Shown: positions 25,580-34,941 of the stretch, in pieces
Layout of the letters: the number at the start of each line of letters is the position of its first letter
How positions within the stretch are numbered: the first letter of the stretch is position 1
Source of the DNA: Sulfitobacter sp. CW3
GTDB lineage: Bacteria > Pseudomonadota > Alphaproteobacteria > Rhodobacterales > Rhodobacteraceae
Reading direction: 5' to 3'
DNA length: 64,000 nt
Assembly: GCF_019392245.1 (NCBI RefSeq)
Contig: NZ_JAHXRL010000002.1
Span: 372,001 to 436,000 of the forward strand
Translations under genes and position numbers: made by a program
The notes under the pieces: generated by a model
Told to the model about the DNA's origin: nothing
The model's database searches: none
The model's input: the letters and a program-made list of their open reading frames with translations, nothing else

Positions 25580-26299
25580 ATGGACAAACTGGGCCTACAG
25601 ACAGACACCCTTCCTAGCCCTACGGCCGAACGGCCCTTGCTGGGGCTGACGGTCTTGGTGATCGAAGACAGCCGTTATGCCTGCGAGGCGATGCGCCTGC
25701 TTTGCCTGCGGTCCGGCGCGCGGATCAGACGGGCAGATTGCATACGTGCAGCGCGCCGGCATTTGCAGGTCTACCGCCCGTCCGTGGTGATTACCGATCT
25801 GGGCCTGCCGGACGGAAATGGCATAGACCTGATACAAGAACTGTCGCGGGCGCAACAACGTGTCGATGCGATACTGGCCATCTCTGGTGATACACATCTG
25901 GCCGCTGATGCGATTGCTGCGGGTGCCGACGGGTTTATCGAAAAACCTTTGAATTCATTGGCGCAGTTCCAGCAAAGCGTTCTGTCCGTCCTGCCCGCTG
26001 ATCGCCAACCCAAAGGGCTGCGCACCTTGGCAGATGAAACGGTCGAGCCCGACGAAATCGCTTATCAAGATGACATGGCCCATATTGCGGATGTGCTGGA
26101 TGATATCGGTGACACCGTTACGCTGGATTATGTTGCGCAGTTTCTGGGCGGGGTTGCGCGCAGCGCGTGCGACACTGCGCTAGAACAAGCCGCCCTTGCC
26201 TTGGCCGAAAAGCGTGCATTGGGGCAATCGGCAGAGACCGAAAGGGCCGCCATTGCAGGGTTGGTCCAGAACCGGCTGTCACAGCGTATCGCTATTTAA
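25580..26299 (+). CDS. orphan response-regulator receiver protein
   Basis: A 239-residue protein with a CheY-like receiver at about residues 23-140: acidic pair in VLVIEDSRYACE, phospho-acceptor aspartate in VVITDLGLPDGNG, serine/threonine in LAISGDTH, and lysine in GFIEKPLNS. The C-terminal ~95 residues are helical and acidic, with no DNA-binding or enzymatic motif that I recognise. No histidine kinase is adjacent. AGGAG precedes ATG 25580. It may act as a phosphorelay or protein-interaction module. Confidence 0.85.
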   Translation: MDKLGLQTDTLPSPTAERPLLGLTVLVIEDSRYACEAMRLLCLRSGARIRRADCIRAARRHLQVYRPSVVITDLGLPDGNGIDLIQELSRAQQRVDAILAISGDTHLAADAIAAGADGFIEKPLNSLAQFQQSVLSVLPADRQPKGLRTLADETVEPDEIAYQDDMAHIADVLDDIGDTVTLDYVAQFLGGVARSACDTALEQAALALAEKRALGQSAETERAAIAGLVQNRLSQRIAI

Positions 26300-26310
26300 G
26301 CCGACCGGTC

Positions 26311-27042
26311 CTAGACATCCGGGTCGCTTGCCACGCGCACCAATCGGGTCAGGTCCGACAGGCTCTCGCGTTGCTGGCCATCGGCGTCGAAATTGCCCGG
26401 TGCAAGCCATGTGCGAAACGCCTCTTTCAGGGCGGACCACTCCGTATCAATCGCCGCAAACCAAGCGGTGTCCCGGTTGCGCCCTTTCACGACAGCTGCT
26501 TGGCGAAAGATGCCCTCGTAGCTGAAGCCCAGACGTTGCGCAGCCCGCCGCGACGGCATGTTCAGCGCGTTGCATTTCCATTCATAGCGCCGATATCCTG
26601 CATCAAACGCCCACTCCATCATCAGATACATCGCCTCGGTCGCGGCGCGTGTGCGTTGCAACGCAGGGCTAAAGGTAATTGAACCGACCTCGATCGAACC
26701 GGCAGCCGGGGCAATGCGCAGGTAACTTGCGACACCTTCCCAACGTCCTGTCTCGAGGTTCTTGATCGCATAAAAGAACGGGTCATCCCGTGTCTCGGTT
26801 TCACGCACCCAGCGATGAAACTGCGCCGAAGATGAAAACGGTCCATCGTACATATAATGCCACAGATGATCCTGCCCTTCGAATGCATTAAACAAGACCG
26901 CCGCATGGGCATGTGCGGTAAGTGGTTCCAGTTTTACATATTTCCCCACAATCGCCTCGCGCGGCGGCAAAGGGGGTGCGACGAAATCCGGTACAGGAAA
27001 GCCAAGCGGCGGAGAGTTGGATGCATTATCATTCATAAGCAT
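26311..27042 (-). CDS. GNAT family N-acetyltransferase (RimJ/RimL-like)
   Basis: A 243-residue acetyltransferase. The N-terminal domain reads VGKYVKLEPLTAHAHAAVLF; the acetyl-CoA region follows in GSIEVGSITFSPALQRTRAATEAMYLMMEWAF, and the RimJ-like RRYEWKCNALNMPSRRAAQRLGFSYEGIFRQ completes the fold. The start is unclear: ATG 27042 and ATG 27036 are close together and neither has a strong ribosome site; the frame is open much further upstream but the residues there look non-coding. Substrate unknown. Confidence 0.85.
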   Translation of the reverse strand: MLMNDNASNSPPLGFPVPDFVAPPLPPREAIVGKYVKLEPLTAHAHAAVLFNAFEGQDHLWHYMYDGPFSSSAQFHRWVRETETRDDPFFYAIKNLETGRWEGVASYLRIAPAAGSIEVGSITFSPALQRTRAATEAMYLMMEWAFDAGYRRYEWKCNALNMPSRRAAQRLGFSYEGIFRQAAVVKGRNRDTAWFAAIDTEWSALKEAFRTWLAPGNFDADGQQRESLSDLTRLVRVASDPDV

Positions 27043-27189
27043 CACGTTATGGCCAACTGATGCGAACGCCAAGCCTGTAAAATTCAAGGGTAATGTCAAT
27101 GATAGCGCATAATGGGACCAAAGTTTGGACACAAAGCGCCTGCACCATTGGTTCGAATGAACCCGCTTGGCGTCAAAGGAGCCCGACAT

Positions 27190-27366
27190 ATGCTGGTCAA
27201 CTTCAAAACGGCGTGCAGGGTATACCGGAATGAAACCCGTCTGGACTGGGTCGTTTTGATGGCGAATGTGGTGGGTGTGGCGATTGTCGGGTTGGCTTTT
27301 ATCCACGCACGTATCGCCGACACCGCGCCCGAGGCGACACTCCAGATTGCCACTGCACTGCTCTGA
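27190..27366 (+). CDS. 58-residue membrane peptide resembling a Flp/type IVb pilin
   Basis: ATG 27190 is preceded by AAAGGAG with an eight-base spacer, a strong sign of translation. The peptide has a short basic head, then RLDWVVLMANVVGVAIVGLAF, which resembles the DWVVLTAAVVG core of Rhodobacterales Flp-type pilins. The usual glycine before the cleavage site is not evident. No tad/cpa genes are in the window. It ends before the strong terminator at 27477. An orphan pilin-like or small membrane protein; function not known. Confidence 0.55.
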   Translation: MLVNFKTACRVYRNETRLDWVVLMANVVGVAIVGLAFIHARIADTAPEATLQIATALL

Positions 27367-27476
27367 ACCAGCTCTCGCATTTTGACCCGAACGTCGTGGC
27401 GATGTCGCCATGATGTCATGGTTTTCCCTTTGACACCGAAACGCGTGCGGCTGACATCTGACTAGGACCGGCCATA

Positions 27477-27514
27477 AAAAAGCCCGCTATCGGCTATCCG
27501 ATAGCGGGCTTTTT
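27477..27514. terminator. strong bidirectional terminator between the small ORF and aspS
   Basis: A perfect 17-base stem (AAAAAGCCCGCTATCGG and its complement) with the loop CTAT gives T-runs on both strands. It lies 18 bases after the aspS stop and ends the plus-strand small ORF as well. Confidence 0.93.
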
Positions 27515-27532
27515 CAGGTCTATTCAGGTTGC

Positions 27533-29464
27533 TTAATCTTGCGGGATAACCCGCAGACCAAGTTCCATCAGTTGGTCAGGCATTGGATCATTCGGCGCGT
27601 TCATCATCAGGTCTTCGGCGCGCTGGTTCATCGGGAACAAGATCACTTCACGAATGTTCGCTTCCTCGGCCAGCAACATCACGATGCGGTCGATACCAGC
27701 CGCGCAACCACCGTGGGGCGGGGCACCGTATTGGAAGGCATTAACCATACCGCCGAAACGTTTTTCGACTTCTTCCTTGCCGTAGCCTGCGATTTCAAAC
27801 GCTTTGAACATGATCTCTGGCTTGTGGTTCCGGATCGCACCGGACACCAGCTCATAACCGTTACAGGCCAAGTCATACTGATAGCCAAGCACCTCAAGCG
27901 GGTCGCCCATCAGCGCGTCCATACCACCTTGGGGCATGGAGAACGGGTTGTGTTCAAAGTCGATCTTGCCGGATTCTGCGTCTTTCTCGTAGATCGGGAA
28001 ATCGACGATCCATGCAAAGGCAAAGCGGTTTTCATCCGTCAGCCCCAGTTCGGAACCGATGACATTGCGGGCACGTCCTGCGACGCCTTCGAACGCCTTG
28101 GGCTTGCCACCCAAGAAGAACGCCGCATCACCGACCGACAGGCCAAGCTGCTGGCGGATCGCTTCGGTGCGCTCTGGCCCGATGTTCTTGGCCAGCGGGC
28201 CTGCCGCTTCCAAAGGCCTAACGCCTGTCGACTTGGCCATCTCTTCAAGATCATTTATCTCTGCGTGTTTAAGCCGTGCCTTCTCAGCAAGGTCCGCTTG
28301 CAGAGTTTCGTCTTTTTTCTTCTCCGCCTTAACCATCTGTGAGTTCAAATCGCCGAGTTCTCCTCGAAGAACATCTCCTTTGTCGCGCCAGAAGATATAG
28401 CCCATGCCGGGCAGTCCTTCTTTTTGCGCAAAGGCGTTCATGCGGTCACAGAACTTGCGCGAGCCACCGGTCGGCGCAGGGATCGCGCGGATTTGCGTGC
28501 CTTCTTGTTCAAGCAATTTGGCAAAGATCGCAAAGCCTGAGCCCGCGAAATGTTCGGATACAACCTGCATCTTGATCGGGTTGCGCAGGTCGGGTTTGTC
28601 TGACCCATACCAAAGCGCCGCGTCCTTATAGGAAATCTGCGGCCATTCCTGATCAACGGCTTTACCACCGCCAAATTCCTCAAAAATACCGGTCAGCACG
28701 GGCTGGATCGTGTCAAACACGTCCTGCTGCTCAACAAAGGACATCTCGAGGTCGAGCTGGTAGAAATCTGTCGGCGACCGGTCGGCGCGCGGGTCTTCGT
28801 CGCGGAAACACGGGGCAATCTGGAAGTACTTGTCAAAGCCGGACACCATCAACAGCTGTTTGAACTGCTGCGGCGCTTGGGGCAGCGCGTAGAATTTGCC
28901 GGGGTGCAAACGCGATGGCACCAAGAAATCGCGCGCGCCTTCGGGGGACGATGCGGTGATGATCGGCGTTTGGAATTCTTTGAACTTGCGGTCCCACATG
29001 CGGCGGCGGATCGACGACACCACGTCAGAGCGCAGAACCATGTTCGCCTGCATCTTCTCGCGGCGTAGATCTAGGTAGCGGTAACGCAGGCGCGTTTCCT
29101 CAGGGTATTCCTGATCGCCAAACACCTGCAAAGGCAGTTCCTTGGAGGCACCCAAAACTTCGATCTCGCGCACGAATACTTCGATCTCGCCGGTCGGGAT
29201 TTTGGAGTTCACCAGATCATCGGCACGCGCTTTGACTTCGCCGTCGATGCGAATGCACCATTCGGAACGTACTTTTTCCACGTCGGCAAAAGCAGCTGAA
29301 TCAGGGTCGCACAACACTTGGGTCATGCCGTAGTGGTCGCGCAAATCGATAAACAGGATGCCGCCGTGATCGCGCACGCGATGTACCCAACCTGACAGGC
29401 GTACCTTGTCGCCTACGTTTGATTTGTCCAGATCGGCGCATGTATGGCTGCGATATGCGTGCAT
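27533..29464 (-). CDS. aspS: aspartyl-tRNA synthetase with an apparent 58-residue insertion
   Basis: A 643-residue class II synthetase. The OB anticodon-binding domain starts [19 protein letters not shown]; class II motifs include [53 protein letters not shown] (split here by context) and [10 protein letters not shown] near the end. Bacterial AspRS is usually near 590 residues. The excess lies at residues about 361-418 (28211-28384), a charged, lysine- and glutamate-rich helix-like stretch between GYIFWR and [17 protein letters not shown], inside the GAD-domain region. ATG 29464 has AAGGGA upstream. The reading frame is intact. Confidence 0.95.
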   Translation of the reverse strand: MHAYRSHTCADLDKSNVGDKVRLSGWVHRVRDHGGILFIDLRDHYGMTQVLCDPDSAAFADVEKVRSEWCIRIDGEVKARADDLVNSKIPTGEIEVFVREIEVLGASKELPLQVFGDQEYPEETRLRYRYLDLRREKMQANMVLRSDVVSSIRRRMWDRKFKEFQTPIITASSPEGARDFLVPSRLHPGKFYALPQAPQQFKQLLMVSGFDKYFQIAPCFRDEDPRADRSPTDFYQLDLEMSFVEQQDVFDTIQPVLTGIFEEFGGGKAVDQEWPQISYKDAALWYGSDKPDLRNPIKMQVVSEHFAGSGFAIFAKLLEQEGTQIRAIPAPTGGSRKFCDRMNAFAQKEGLPGMGYIFWRDKGDVLRGELGDLNSQMVKAEKKKDETLQADLAEKARLKHAEINDLEEMAKSTGVRPLEAAGPLAKNIGPERTEAIRQQLGLSVGDAAFFLGGKPKAFEGVAGRARNVIGSELGLTDENRFAFAWIVDFPIYEKDAESGKIDFEHNPFSMPQGGMDALMGDPLEVLGYQYDLACNGYELVSGAIRNHKPEIMFKAFEIAGYGKEEVEKRFGGMVNAFQYGAPPHGGCAAGIDRIVMLLAEEANIREVILFPMNQRAEDLMMNAPNDPMPDQLMELGLRVIPQD

Positions 29465-29586
29465 GACGGGTCCCTTCCTAGGGCTGAAATTGTTCGTCGC
29501 AGGTACACCTTTTGAGGCCGGGGAAGTCAAGACTTTCCAGTAAAATAGCGCCATTCTTACCGGTTTCGGCTTCCTGAAAATAATGA

Positions 29587-29616
29587 GACCGCCTGCTCCT
29601 CCCAAAGCAGGCGGTC
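29587..29616 (-). terminator. terminator after the decarboxylase gene
   Basis: GACCGCCTGCT and AGCAGGCGGTC form an 11-base perfect stem with an 8-base loop, followed on the minus strand by TCATTATTTT. It lies 25 bases past the decarboxylase stop and upstream of aspS. Confidence 0.8.
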
Positions 29617-29641
29617 CTTCCCGCGCGACGTTTCTGGTTCT

Positions 29642-30814
29642 TTACAGAACCAACACATCAAGCGGCGGAAATCCGTTGAACCCGACCGAGCTGTAAGAGC
29701 TGGTATAGGCACCACAATTCTTGATCATGATCTTGTCACCGTCCCTAAGGTCAAGCGGCAAGTCCACTGGGTTCTTTTCATACAGAATATCTGCGGAATC
29801 GCAAGACGGACCTGCCAGAACACAAGGACCGACCGGGCTGCCGTCATGTGCAGTCACGAATTCGTAGCGGATCGCCTCGCCTTCGGTTTCGGCCAGACCG
29901 GAAAAACGACCAATGTCCAAATAGACCCAACGGCGCAGTGCCTCGGTGGATTTGCGCGACACCAGCATGACTTCGGCGGCGATATGGCCAGCCTCGGCGA
30001 CCATGCCACGGCCCGGCTCTGCCATCACGTACGGGACGTCGCCAAAGCGTTCTTTGACGGCGGCCATGACTGCGGCGGCATAGCCGCGTGGCGCATCAAC
30101 GGGATCGCCGTGATAGGCTGGGAAACCGCCACCAATGTTCAGCAATTGCAGGTCGTGACCGGCCGCTTTGGCCGCGTGCCATAGGGGTGCAACCTGATCC
30201 AGAACCGGGTTCCAGTATTCCGCTTTGCGCGTTTGCGATCCGACGTGAAAGGACAGCCCATAAGGCACCAAGCCTAGGGATTTGGCATAGTCCAGCAGGG
30301 ACGGCAGCAACGTGTCCGCGCAGCCAAACTTGCGGGTCAACGGCCAGTCCGCCAGCGAATTTTCGACGATCAAGCGGATGTAAACCCGCGCGCCGGGGGC
30401 ATGTGCTGCGATCTTATCCAGCTCGGCCTCGCAATCGGCGGCGAAAAGCGTGACGCCGATCGAGTGGGCGAATGCGATATCAACACCCCGTTTGATCGTG
30501 TTACCAAACGAGATTTTGGCAGGGTCCGCCCCTTGGGACAGGCACAATTCGATTTCCTGACGCGATGCTGCATCAAAGCCCGAACCACGTTCAACCAACA
30601 GACGGATGATTTCCGGTGCCGGGTTTGCTTTGACGGCATAGTGGATGTTCGCATTCCCCAAGCCCGCATTCAGCGCATCATATTGTTCGCCCACACGTGC
30701 GCGGCTGACCACAAGGGTCGGTTTGTCAAAGCTGTTGTTCCAGATGTAATCGGCGGCTTCGTCAAAATTGGACGGTGCGGACACGGATAGGGCGGCAGTG
30801 GTGGAAGCGTTCAT
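29642..30814 (-). CDS. type III PLP-dependent ornithine/lysine decarboxylase
   Basis: A 390-residue alanine-racemase-fold decarboxylase making putrescine or cadaverine. The PLP lysine is K62 in IHYAVKANPAPEI; SFHVGSQ and NIGGGFPAYH are the pyridoxal-phosphate contacts, and CDSADIL near the C-terminus supplies the cysteine and aspartate of the second subunit's active site. ATG 30814 has GGAG six bases upstream; ATG 30820 overlaps that site and is less likely. Monocistronic, ending in a clear terminator. Ornithine versus lysine preference cannot be read by eye. Confidence 0.92.
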   Translation of the reverse strand: MNASTTAALSVSAPSNFDEAADYIWNNSFDKPTLVVSRARVGEQYDALNAGLGNANIHYAVKANPAPEIIRLLVERGSGFDAASRQEIELCLSQGADPAKISFGNTIKRGVDIAFAHSIGVTLFAADCEAELDKIAAHAPGARVYIRLIVENSLADWPLTRKFGCADTLLPSLLDYAKSLGLVPYGLSFHVGSQTRKAEYWNPVLDQVAPLWHAAKAAGHDLQLLNIGGGFPAYHGDPVDAPRGYAAAVMAAVKERFGDVPYVMAEPGRGMVAEAGHIAAEVMLVSRKSTEALRRWVYLDIGRFSGLAETEGEAIRYEFVTAHDGSPVGPCVLAGPSCDSADILYEKNPVDLPLDLRDGDKIMIKNCGAYTSSYSSVGFNGFPPLDVLVL

Positions 30815-31050
30815 GGTCATCTCCAAAGAGCAAGGCGGGGCGGGAGCACCCCAAACTGTCGTTTTAAGAGACGTTACCGTCGCTGCATAAACGCGGGACA
30901 ATCAGAAAATCTGATGAGCCAGCTGCGCGTGCGTTGGCGTCTGTGAACGCGCATCTATCCTGTTTTCAGATTCGTGCAAGAACCAAATTATCGTGAGTGA
31001 ATATTCCTCACTTCGCGGGGTCGCGCGGCCACAATCTCTTGTTGCTCGGC

Positions 31051-32151
31051 TCAATCGTTTTCCCAATCCGTGCCGATCGCCTCTCTGTCTTTTTGACGTT
31101 CTTCCTCTACGATCTCTTTGACTTCGTCGCGCTCGCTGGCGTCGCTCGGCTCGGGTGTTGAATTCGCCTTTTTGATGTTGGTCAATGCAAGCGAAAACAA
31201 AATCGGAAAGTGATCAGACCCGATGTGACGCAAACGATCCATGCGGATCAGGCGGAATTCGGAACTGTGGAACAGATGATCCAACGGCCAGCGCAGCAGC
31301 GGAATACCCGCATGAAATGTGTTGTAGAACCCCCGGCCCACACGCGGATCCAGCAGGCCTGACAACCGTTGAAACCGGCGCGTCGGCGCGGACCATGCCA
31401 CGTCGTTCAGGTCGCCCGTGACAACAACAGGCAGGTCATCTTTGCCCGCCTCAATCCCAGTCATCGCGATCTCGCCATCACGCCCTTTGGTATCGTGGTT
31501 GGGCACGGGCGGTTCGGGATGAATGATATACAGCCGCCAGTTCTGGCCCGACTTGGTCTGAACATGCGTGCGGATAGACGGCACATCGTCCACCAGCAAT
31601 TCGCGCACCTGTGTCTGGGACAGCGGCAGGTTGGACATCAAAACAATGCCGTAAGAATTGCTTTTGGGCACCTTAACCCAATGCTGATAGTCGTCTTTCA
31701 ACGCGTCATAGAGTGCATCCACCCAGTCCTGATCAACTTCAAGAGCGGTGGCGATGTCTGGTTGTTCTTCTTTGATCAGATCAACAAGCTGCTGATAATC
31801 CCGGTTTGATTGCTTCACATTTGCTGCGATCAGCGTGACATGCGTGTCTGTATCCGCAAGCTCGGCTTGGTTGGCACCAACCGATTGCTTGGTCCAGATC
31901 GGCGTGAACTTTACAATATATCCGACATGGATTGCCGCAGCGATACCCAAGGCGCAAATCGCGAAAACTCTGGGCTGCGGTTCCAGCACGAAAACCGATA
32001 GCAGGATCATCGCCAAACTCAGGACAAAGAACTGCTCTCGGGGGAATGCGATACCGCGAACGGCCCCATGGGCGATTTTACTGAAGGGCAGAAAGCTCGA
32101 CAAAAACAAAAAGGCGACGGCAAACCAGAATAACAATGTCAGCAAGAGCAT
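31051..32151 (-). CDS. membrane-anchored endonuclease/exonuclease/phosphatase family protein
   Basis: A 366-residue protein with two or three N-terminal membrane helices (LLLTLLFWFAVAFLFLSSF and FFVLSLAMILLSVFVL), then an EEP domain: LIAANVKQSNRDY, ALEVDQDWVD, VVVTGDLNDVAWS and IGSDHFPILFSLAL carry the metal and catalytic residues including the final SDH. A charged tail of about 35 residues follows. AAAAGGA precedes the ATG. The substrate may be DNA, RNA or phospholipid; the family does not decide. A 236-base spacer holding GTGAG...CTCAC (30993-31011) separates it from the decarboxylase gene. Confidence 0.85.
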   Translation of the reverse strand: MLLLTLLFWFAVAFLFLSSFLPFSKIAHGAVRGIAFPREQFFVLSLAMILLSVFVLEPQPRVFAICALGIAAAIHVGYIVKFTPIWTKQSVGANQAELADTDTHVTLIAANVKQSNRDYQQLVDLIKEEQPDIATALEVDQDWVDALYDALKDDYQHWVKVPKSNSYGIVLMSNLPLSQTQVRELLVDDVPSIRTHVQTKSGQNWRLYIIHPEPPVPNHDTKGRDGEIAMTGIEAGKDDLPVVVTGDLNDVAWSAPTRRFQRLSGLLDPRVGRGFYNTFHAGIPLLRWPLDHLFHSSEFRLIRMDRLRHIGSDHFPILFSLALTNIKKANSTPEPSDASERDEVKEIVEEERQKDREAIGTDWEND

Positions 32152-32186
32152 CTGGCGCGGTCCTTTTCTAGCCTTTCAAAACATCA

Positions 32187-32216
32187 TTGGGCGGAGAGAA
32201 TAATCCCACCGCCCAA
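32187..32216 (-). terminator. probable terminator after trcR
   Basis: TTGGGCGG at 32187-32194 pairs with CCGCCCAA at 32209-32216. On the minus strand the stem is followed within a few bases by GTTTTG. It lies between the trcR stop (32290) and the next gene's ribosome site. Confidence 0.55.
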
Positions 32217-32289
32217 TACCCAACATCTCGTTGGTTGTTTTGGTTCCACTTTTACCTGATTACGGCAAAGCGGCTTATCTATTGTCGTC

Positions 32290-33054
32290 TTACTTGTCGT
32301 CGTCTTCGTCGCTATCGTCCGCGCCACCCTCGGGCAGTTTAAAGAAACTGTCCGCGTCGGAATAATCACCGCGATCACGGTCATCATCTTCTGCTGGATT
32401 GCCAGACAAGGTGAATGTTTCAAGACCCTCGATGGCGGATGGAATTTTGGATTCAGGGTCCATGCCAAGCGACTGTTCAGTACTCACCAGACGGCGACGT
32501 TCGTCGTCGGTCATCAATCCACCTTCGGCTGCTTTCTTGGCAGCGGCTTTTTGAACGGCAGCATCCAGTTCGGACTGTTTGCACAGGCCAAGTGCGACAG
32601 GGTCAATCGGCTGGATGTTGGCGATGTTCCAGTGGGTCCGCTCGCGGATGGCCTGGATTGTCGGCTTGGTTGTGCCTACCAGCTTGCTGATCTGGCCATC
32701 GGACAATTCAGGGTGGAACTTGACCAGCCAATAGATCGACGCAGGCCGGTCCTGACGCTTGGACAACGGCGTATAGCGCGGGCCGCGACGTTTCTCTTCG
32801 CCTTGGGCCGCCGCGTTGTACTTAAGCGCCAGTTTGTGCAGCGGGTTGCCTTGGGCTTTTTCGATTTCTTCTTCGGTCAGCTGGTTGTTGGCGACCGGGT
32901 CAAACCCCTTGACCCCTTGCGCCACATCGCCGTCAGCAATGCCTTGAACTTCCAGCTCGTGCATCTCAACGAAATCCGCAATCTGTTTAAAGCTAAGGGT
33001 CGTGTTGTCCACCAGCCAAACGGCAGTCGCGCGGGCCATAATTGGTTTTGCCAT
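32290..33054 (-). CDS. trcR: TrcR-type cell-cycle transcriptional regulator (DUF1013)
   Basis: A 254-residue alphaproteobacterial protein beginning AKPIMARATAVWLVDNTTLSFKQIADF, a helix-turn-helix-like segment, with a second one in GQISKLVGTTKPTIQAIRERTHWN. The family (DUF1013) is named TrcR as a cell-cycle regulator. The last ~30 residues are strongly acidic (DDDRDRGDYSDAD... DDSDEDDD). AAGGAG precedes ATG 33054. It is divergent from the RNase T2 gene. Confidence 0.88.
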   Translation of the reverse strand: MAKPIMARATAVWLVDNTTLSFKQIADFVEMHELEVQGIADGDVAQGVKGFDPVANNQLTEEEIEKAQGNPLHKLALKYNAAAQGEEKRRGPRYTPLSKRQDRPASIYWLVKFHPELSDGQISKLVGTTKPTIQAIRERTHWNIANIQPIDPVALGLCKQSELDAAVQKAAAKKAAEGGLMTDDERRRLVSTEQSLGMDPESKIPSAIEGLETFTLSGNPAEDDDRDRGDYSDADSFFKLPEGGADDSDEDDDK

Positions 33055-33183
33055 ATCGGTCTCTCCTTAAAACACACCTTCCCCGTCGCCTGAAATTGGC
33101 TGTCCTGCCGGGGCAGAACGGTTTCCATTGTGGGGGAACTTGCAGCTTATATAATGATCCAAGCTGAATAAGGAAAGACCCCA

Positions 33184-33828
33184 ATGCGTTTGCTGATCCT
33201 GTGCCTTGTAACACTTGTTGCGCTTGCCCCCCGAGAGGTGCCTGCAAAAGGTGAAATCGCAGGACAGTTTGACTATTATGTTCTGGCGCTCAGCTGGTCA
33301 CCAAACTGGTGCATCCTAGAAGGCGATGCACGCCGGTCCCCCCAATGCGACAACGGCGAAGACCACGGGTGGATCATGCACGGGCTGTGGCCGCAATTCC
33401 ATCGCGGTTACCCTTCGTATTGCCACACCGTACAGCGCCCCCCGTCGCGGGGCATGACGGCCGAAATGGCCGATATTATGGGCACCCCCGGCCTTGCGTG
33501 GCATCAGTGGAAAAAACACGGCAGCTGCACGGGGCTGTCAGCGACCGATTACTACGCGACCTCGCGCGCGGCATATGGGGTGATCAAACGCCCCGCCGTC
33601 TTTAGAAAGCTCAACAATGATATAACCGTGCCAGCGTCCGTGGTTGAGGCCGCGTTTCTGAAAGACAATCCAGCACTGTCGGCGAACGGCGTAACGGTGA
33701 CCTGCAAAAGCGGCTATATCCAAGAAGTGCGGATATGCCTGTCCAAGACCCTGGACCCGGTCCCCTGCGGGCGCGACGTGATCAAGGATTGCACACTTGA
33801 TGACGCGTTGTTCACACCAATCAGATAA
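33184..33828 (+). CDS. secreted ribonuclease T2 family protein
   Basis: A 214-residue exported RNase. A signal peptide (MRLLILCLVTLVALAPREVPA) is followed by FDYYVLALSWSPNWC. The two catalytic blocks are WIMHGLWPQ and WHQWKKHGSC, with both active-site histidines and several cysteines for disulfides. The family cleaves single-stranded RNA without base preference; a periplasmic scavenging role is likely. AAGGAAAG precedes ATG 33184. Confidence 0.92.
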   Translation: MRLLILCLVTLVALAPREVPAKGEIAGQFDYYVLALSWSPNWCILEGDARRSPQCDNGEDHGWIMHGLWPQFHRGYPSYCHTVQRPPSRGMTAEMADIMGTPGLAWHQWKKHGSCTGLSATDYYATSRAAYGVIKRPAVFRKLNNDITVPASVVEAAFLKDNPALSANGVTVTCKSGYIQEVRICLSKTLDPVPCGRDVIKDCTLDDALFTPIR

Positions 33829-33850
33829 AAATATCGCTCTGTGAGCGATT

Positions 33851-33932
33851 GCCTCCGGCGGGGATATTTAAGAGCCAGAGAAGACAAGCGGTCCTGCCCT
33901 TCTCTGGCTTTTTCAATATCCCGGCCGGAGGC
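33851..33932. terminator. 82-base inverted repeat built from two opposed repeat copies; bidirectional terminator
   Basis: GCCTCCGGC, GGGATATT and AGCCAGAGAAG on the left are mirrored by CTTCTCTGGCT, AATATCCC and GCCGGAGGC on the right, ending in T-runs either side of the inner stem (33873-33909). It lies exactly between the convergent stops of the RNase gene (33828) and the quinone oxidoreductase gene (33958). The left half resembles the tail of the element at 55400-55428 (GGGATATTTTTCAGCCAGAG). Confidence 0.85.
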
Positions 33933-33957
33933 AGCGGCGCGGTAGCGGCGCTTTCTC

Positions 33958-34932
33958 TTAGATCTCAAGGATCGTGCTGCCCGTTGTCTGGCGCGCTTCA
34001 AGTGCGGCGTGGGCCTTGGCGACATCTTTCAACGCGAAACGCTGGCCGATGTTTATTTTCACGTCACCGGACAACACTTTATCTGACAAATGCTTGGCCA
34101 TTGCCTGACAGGTTGCGTGATCGCCGATATGCGTAAAGATCGTAGGACGCGTGATTTTCAGCGACCCTTTTGCCCCTAAAATGCCTACGCTGAACGGTGG
34201 TACGGGGCCCGATGCGTTCCCGAATGAAATCATCATTCCCAATGGTTTCAGACTGTCGAGCGAGCCTTCGAATGTGTCAGCGCCCACCGCGTCCATGACC
34301 GCGTCAACGCCCGCGCCACCTGTCAGTTCAGCCACGCGTGCGGCCCAATCCGTGGTCCGGTAATTGATGCAATGGGTGGCACCGTGATCCAACGCCAGCT
34401 GACATTTCTCATCCGTTCCGGCGGTGCCAATCAGTGTGATCCCTTCGGACTTTGCCCATTGGCAGGCAATCAGGCCAACGCCACCCGCCGCGGCGTGGAA
34501 CAACACCGTATCGCCCCGCTTGAGCGGCGTGGTGCGATGGAAAAGATACTCTACCGTCATGCCTTTGAGCATCATTGCGGCACCTTCTTCGAACGATATG
34601 CCGTCGGGCAGCGGGCATACTTGTGCAGCGGGCATCACACGCGCTTCGGTATAGGAACCGGGGGGTTGTGACGCATAGGCCGCGCGGTCGCCGACCTTGA
34701 GATGGGTTACCCCTTCGCCAACCGCTTCGATAATGCCTGCGGCTTCCATCCCCATCGCGTGGGGCAGTTTCATCGGGTACAGGCCGGTGCGTTGGTAGAC
34801 GTCGATAAAGTTTAGACCAACGGCCTTGTGGGCAATGCGGACCTCATTGGGGCCGGGTTCGCCAACCTCGATATCGACAAGCTTGAATTCTTCCGGGCCG
34901 CCGTGGGCCTCGATTACTGCGGTGAGCGCCAT
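33958..34932 (-). CDS. NADPH:quinone oxidoreductase, zeta-crystallin/QOR type
   Basis: A 324-residue zinc-free MDR-superfamily enzyme. The N-terminal catalytic domain contains VGLNFIDVYQRTGLYP and the later VLFHAAAGGVGLIACQWAKSEG is the NADPH-binding loop, with the AAGGVG form typical of quinone reductases. No structural zinc cysteines are present. It starts nine bases after the next upstream gene's stop, forming a pair of related oxidoreductases on one transcript. Confidence 0.9.
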   Translation of the reverse strand: MALTAVIEAHGGPEEFKLVDIEVGEPGPNEVRIAHKAVGLNFIDVYQRTGLYPMKLPHAMGMEAAGIIEAVGEGVTHLKVGDRAAYASQPPGSYTEARVMPAAQVCPLPDGISFEEGAAMMLKGMTVEYLFHRTTPLKRGDTVLFHAAAGGVGLIACQWAKSEGITLIGTAGTDEKCQLALDHGATHCINYRTTDWAARVAELTGGAGVDAVMDAVGADTFEGSLDSLKPLGMMISFGNASGPVPPFSVGILGAKGSLKITRPTIFTHIGDHATCQAMAKHLSDKVLSGDVKINIGQRFALKDVAKAHAALEARQTTGSTILEI

Positions 34933-34941
34933 AACTATTTC

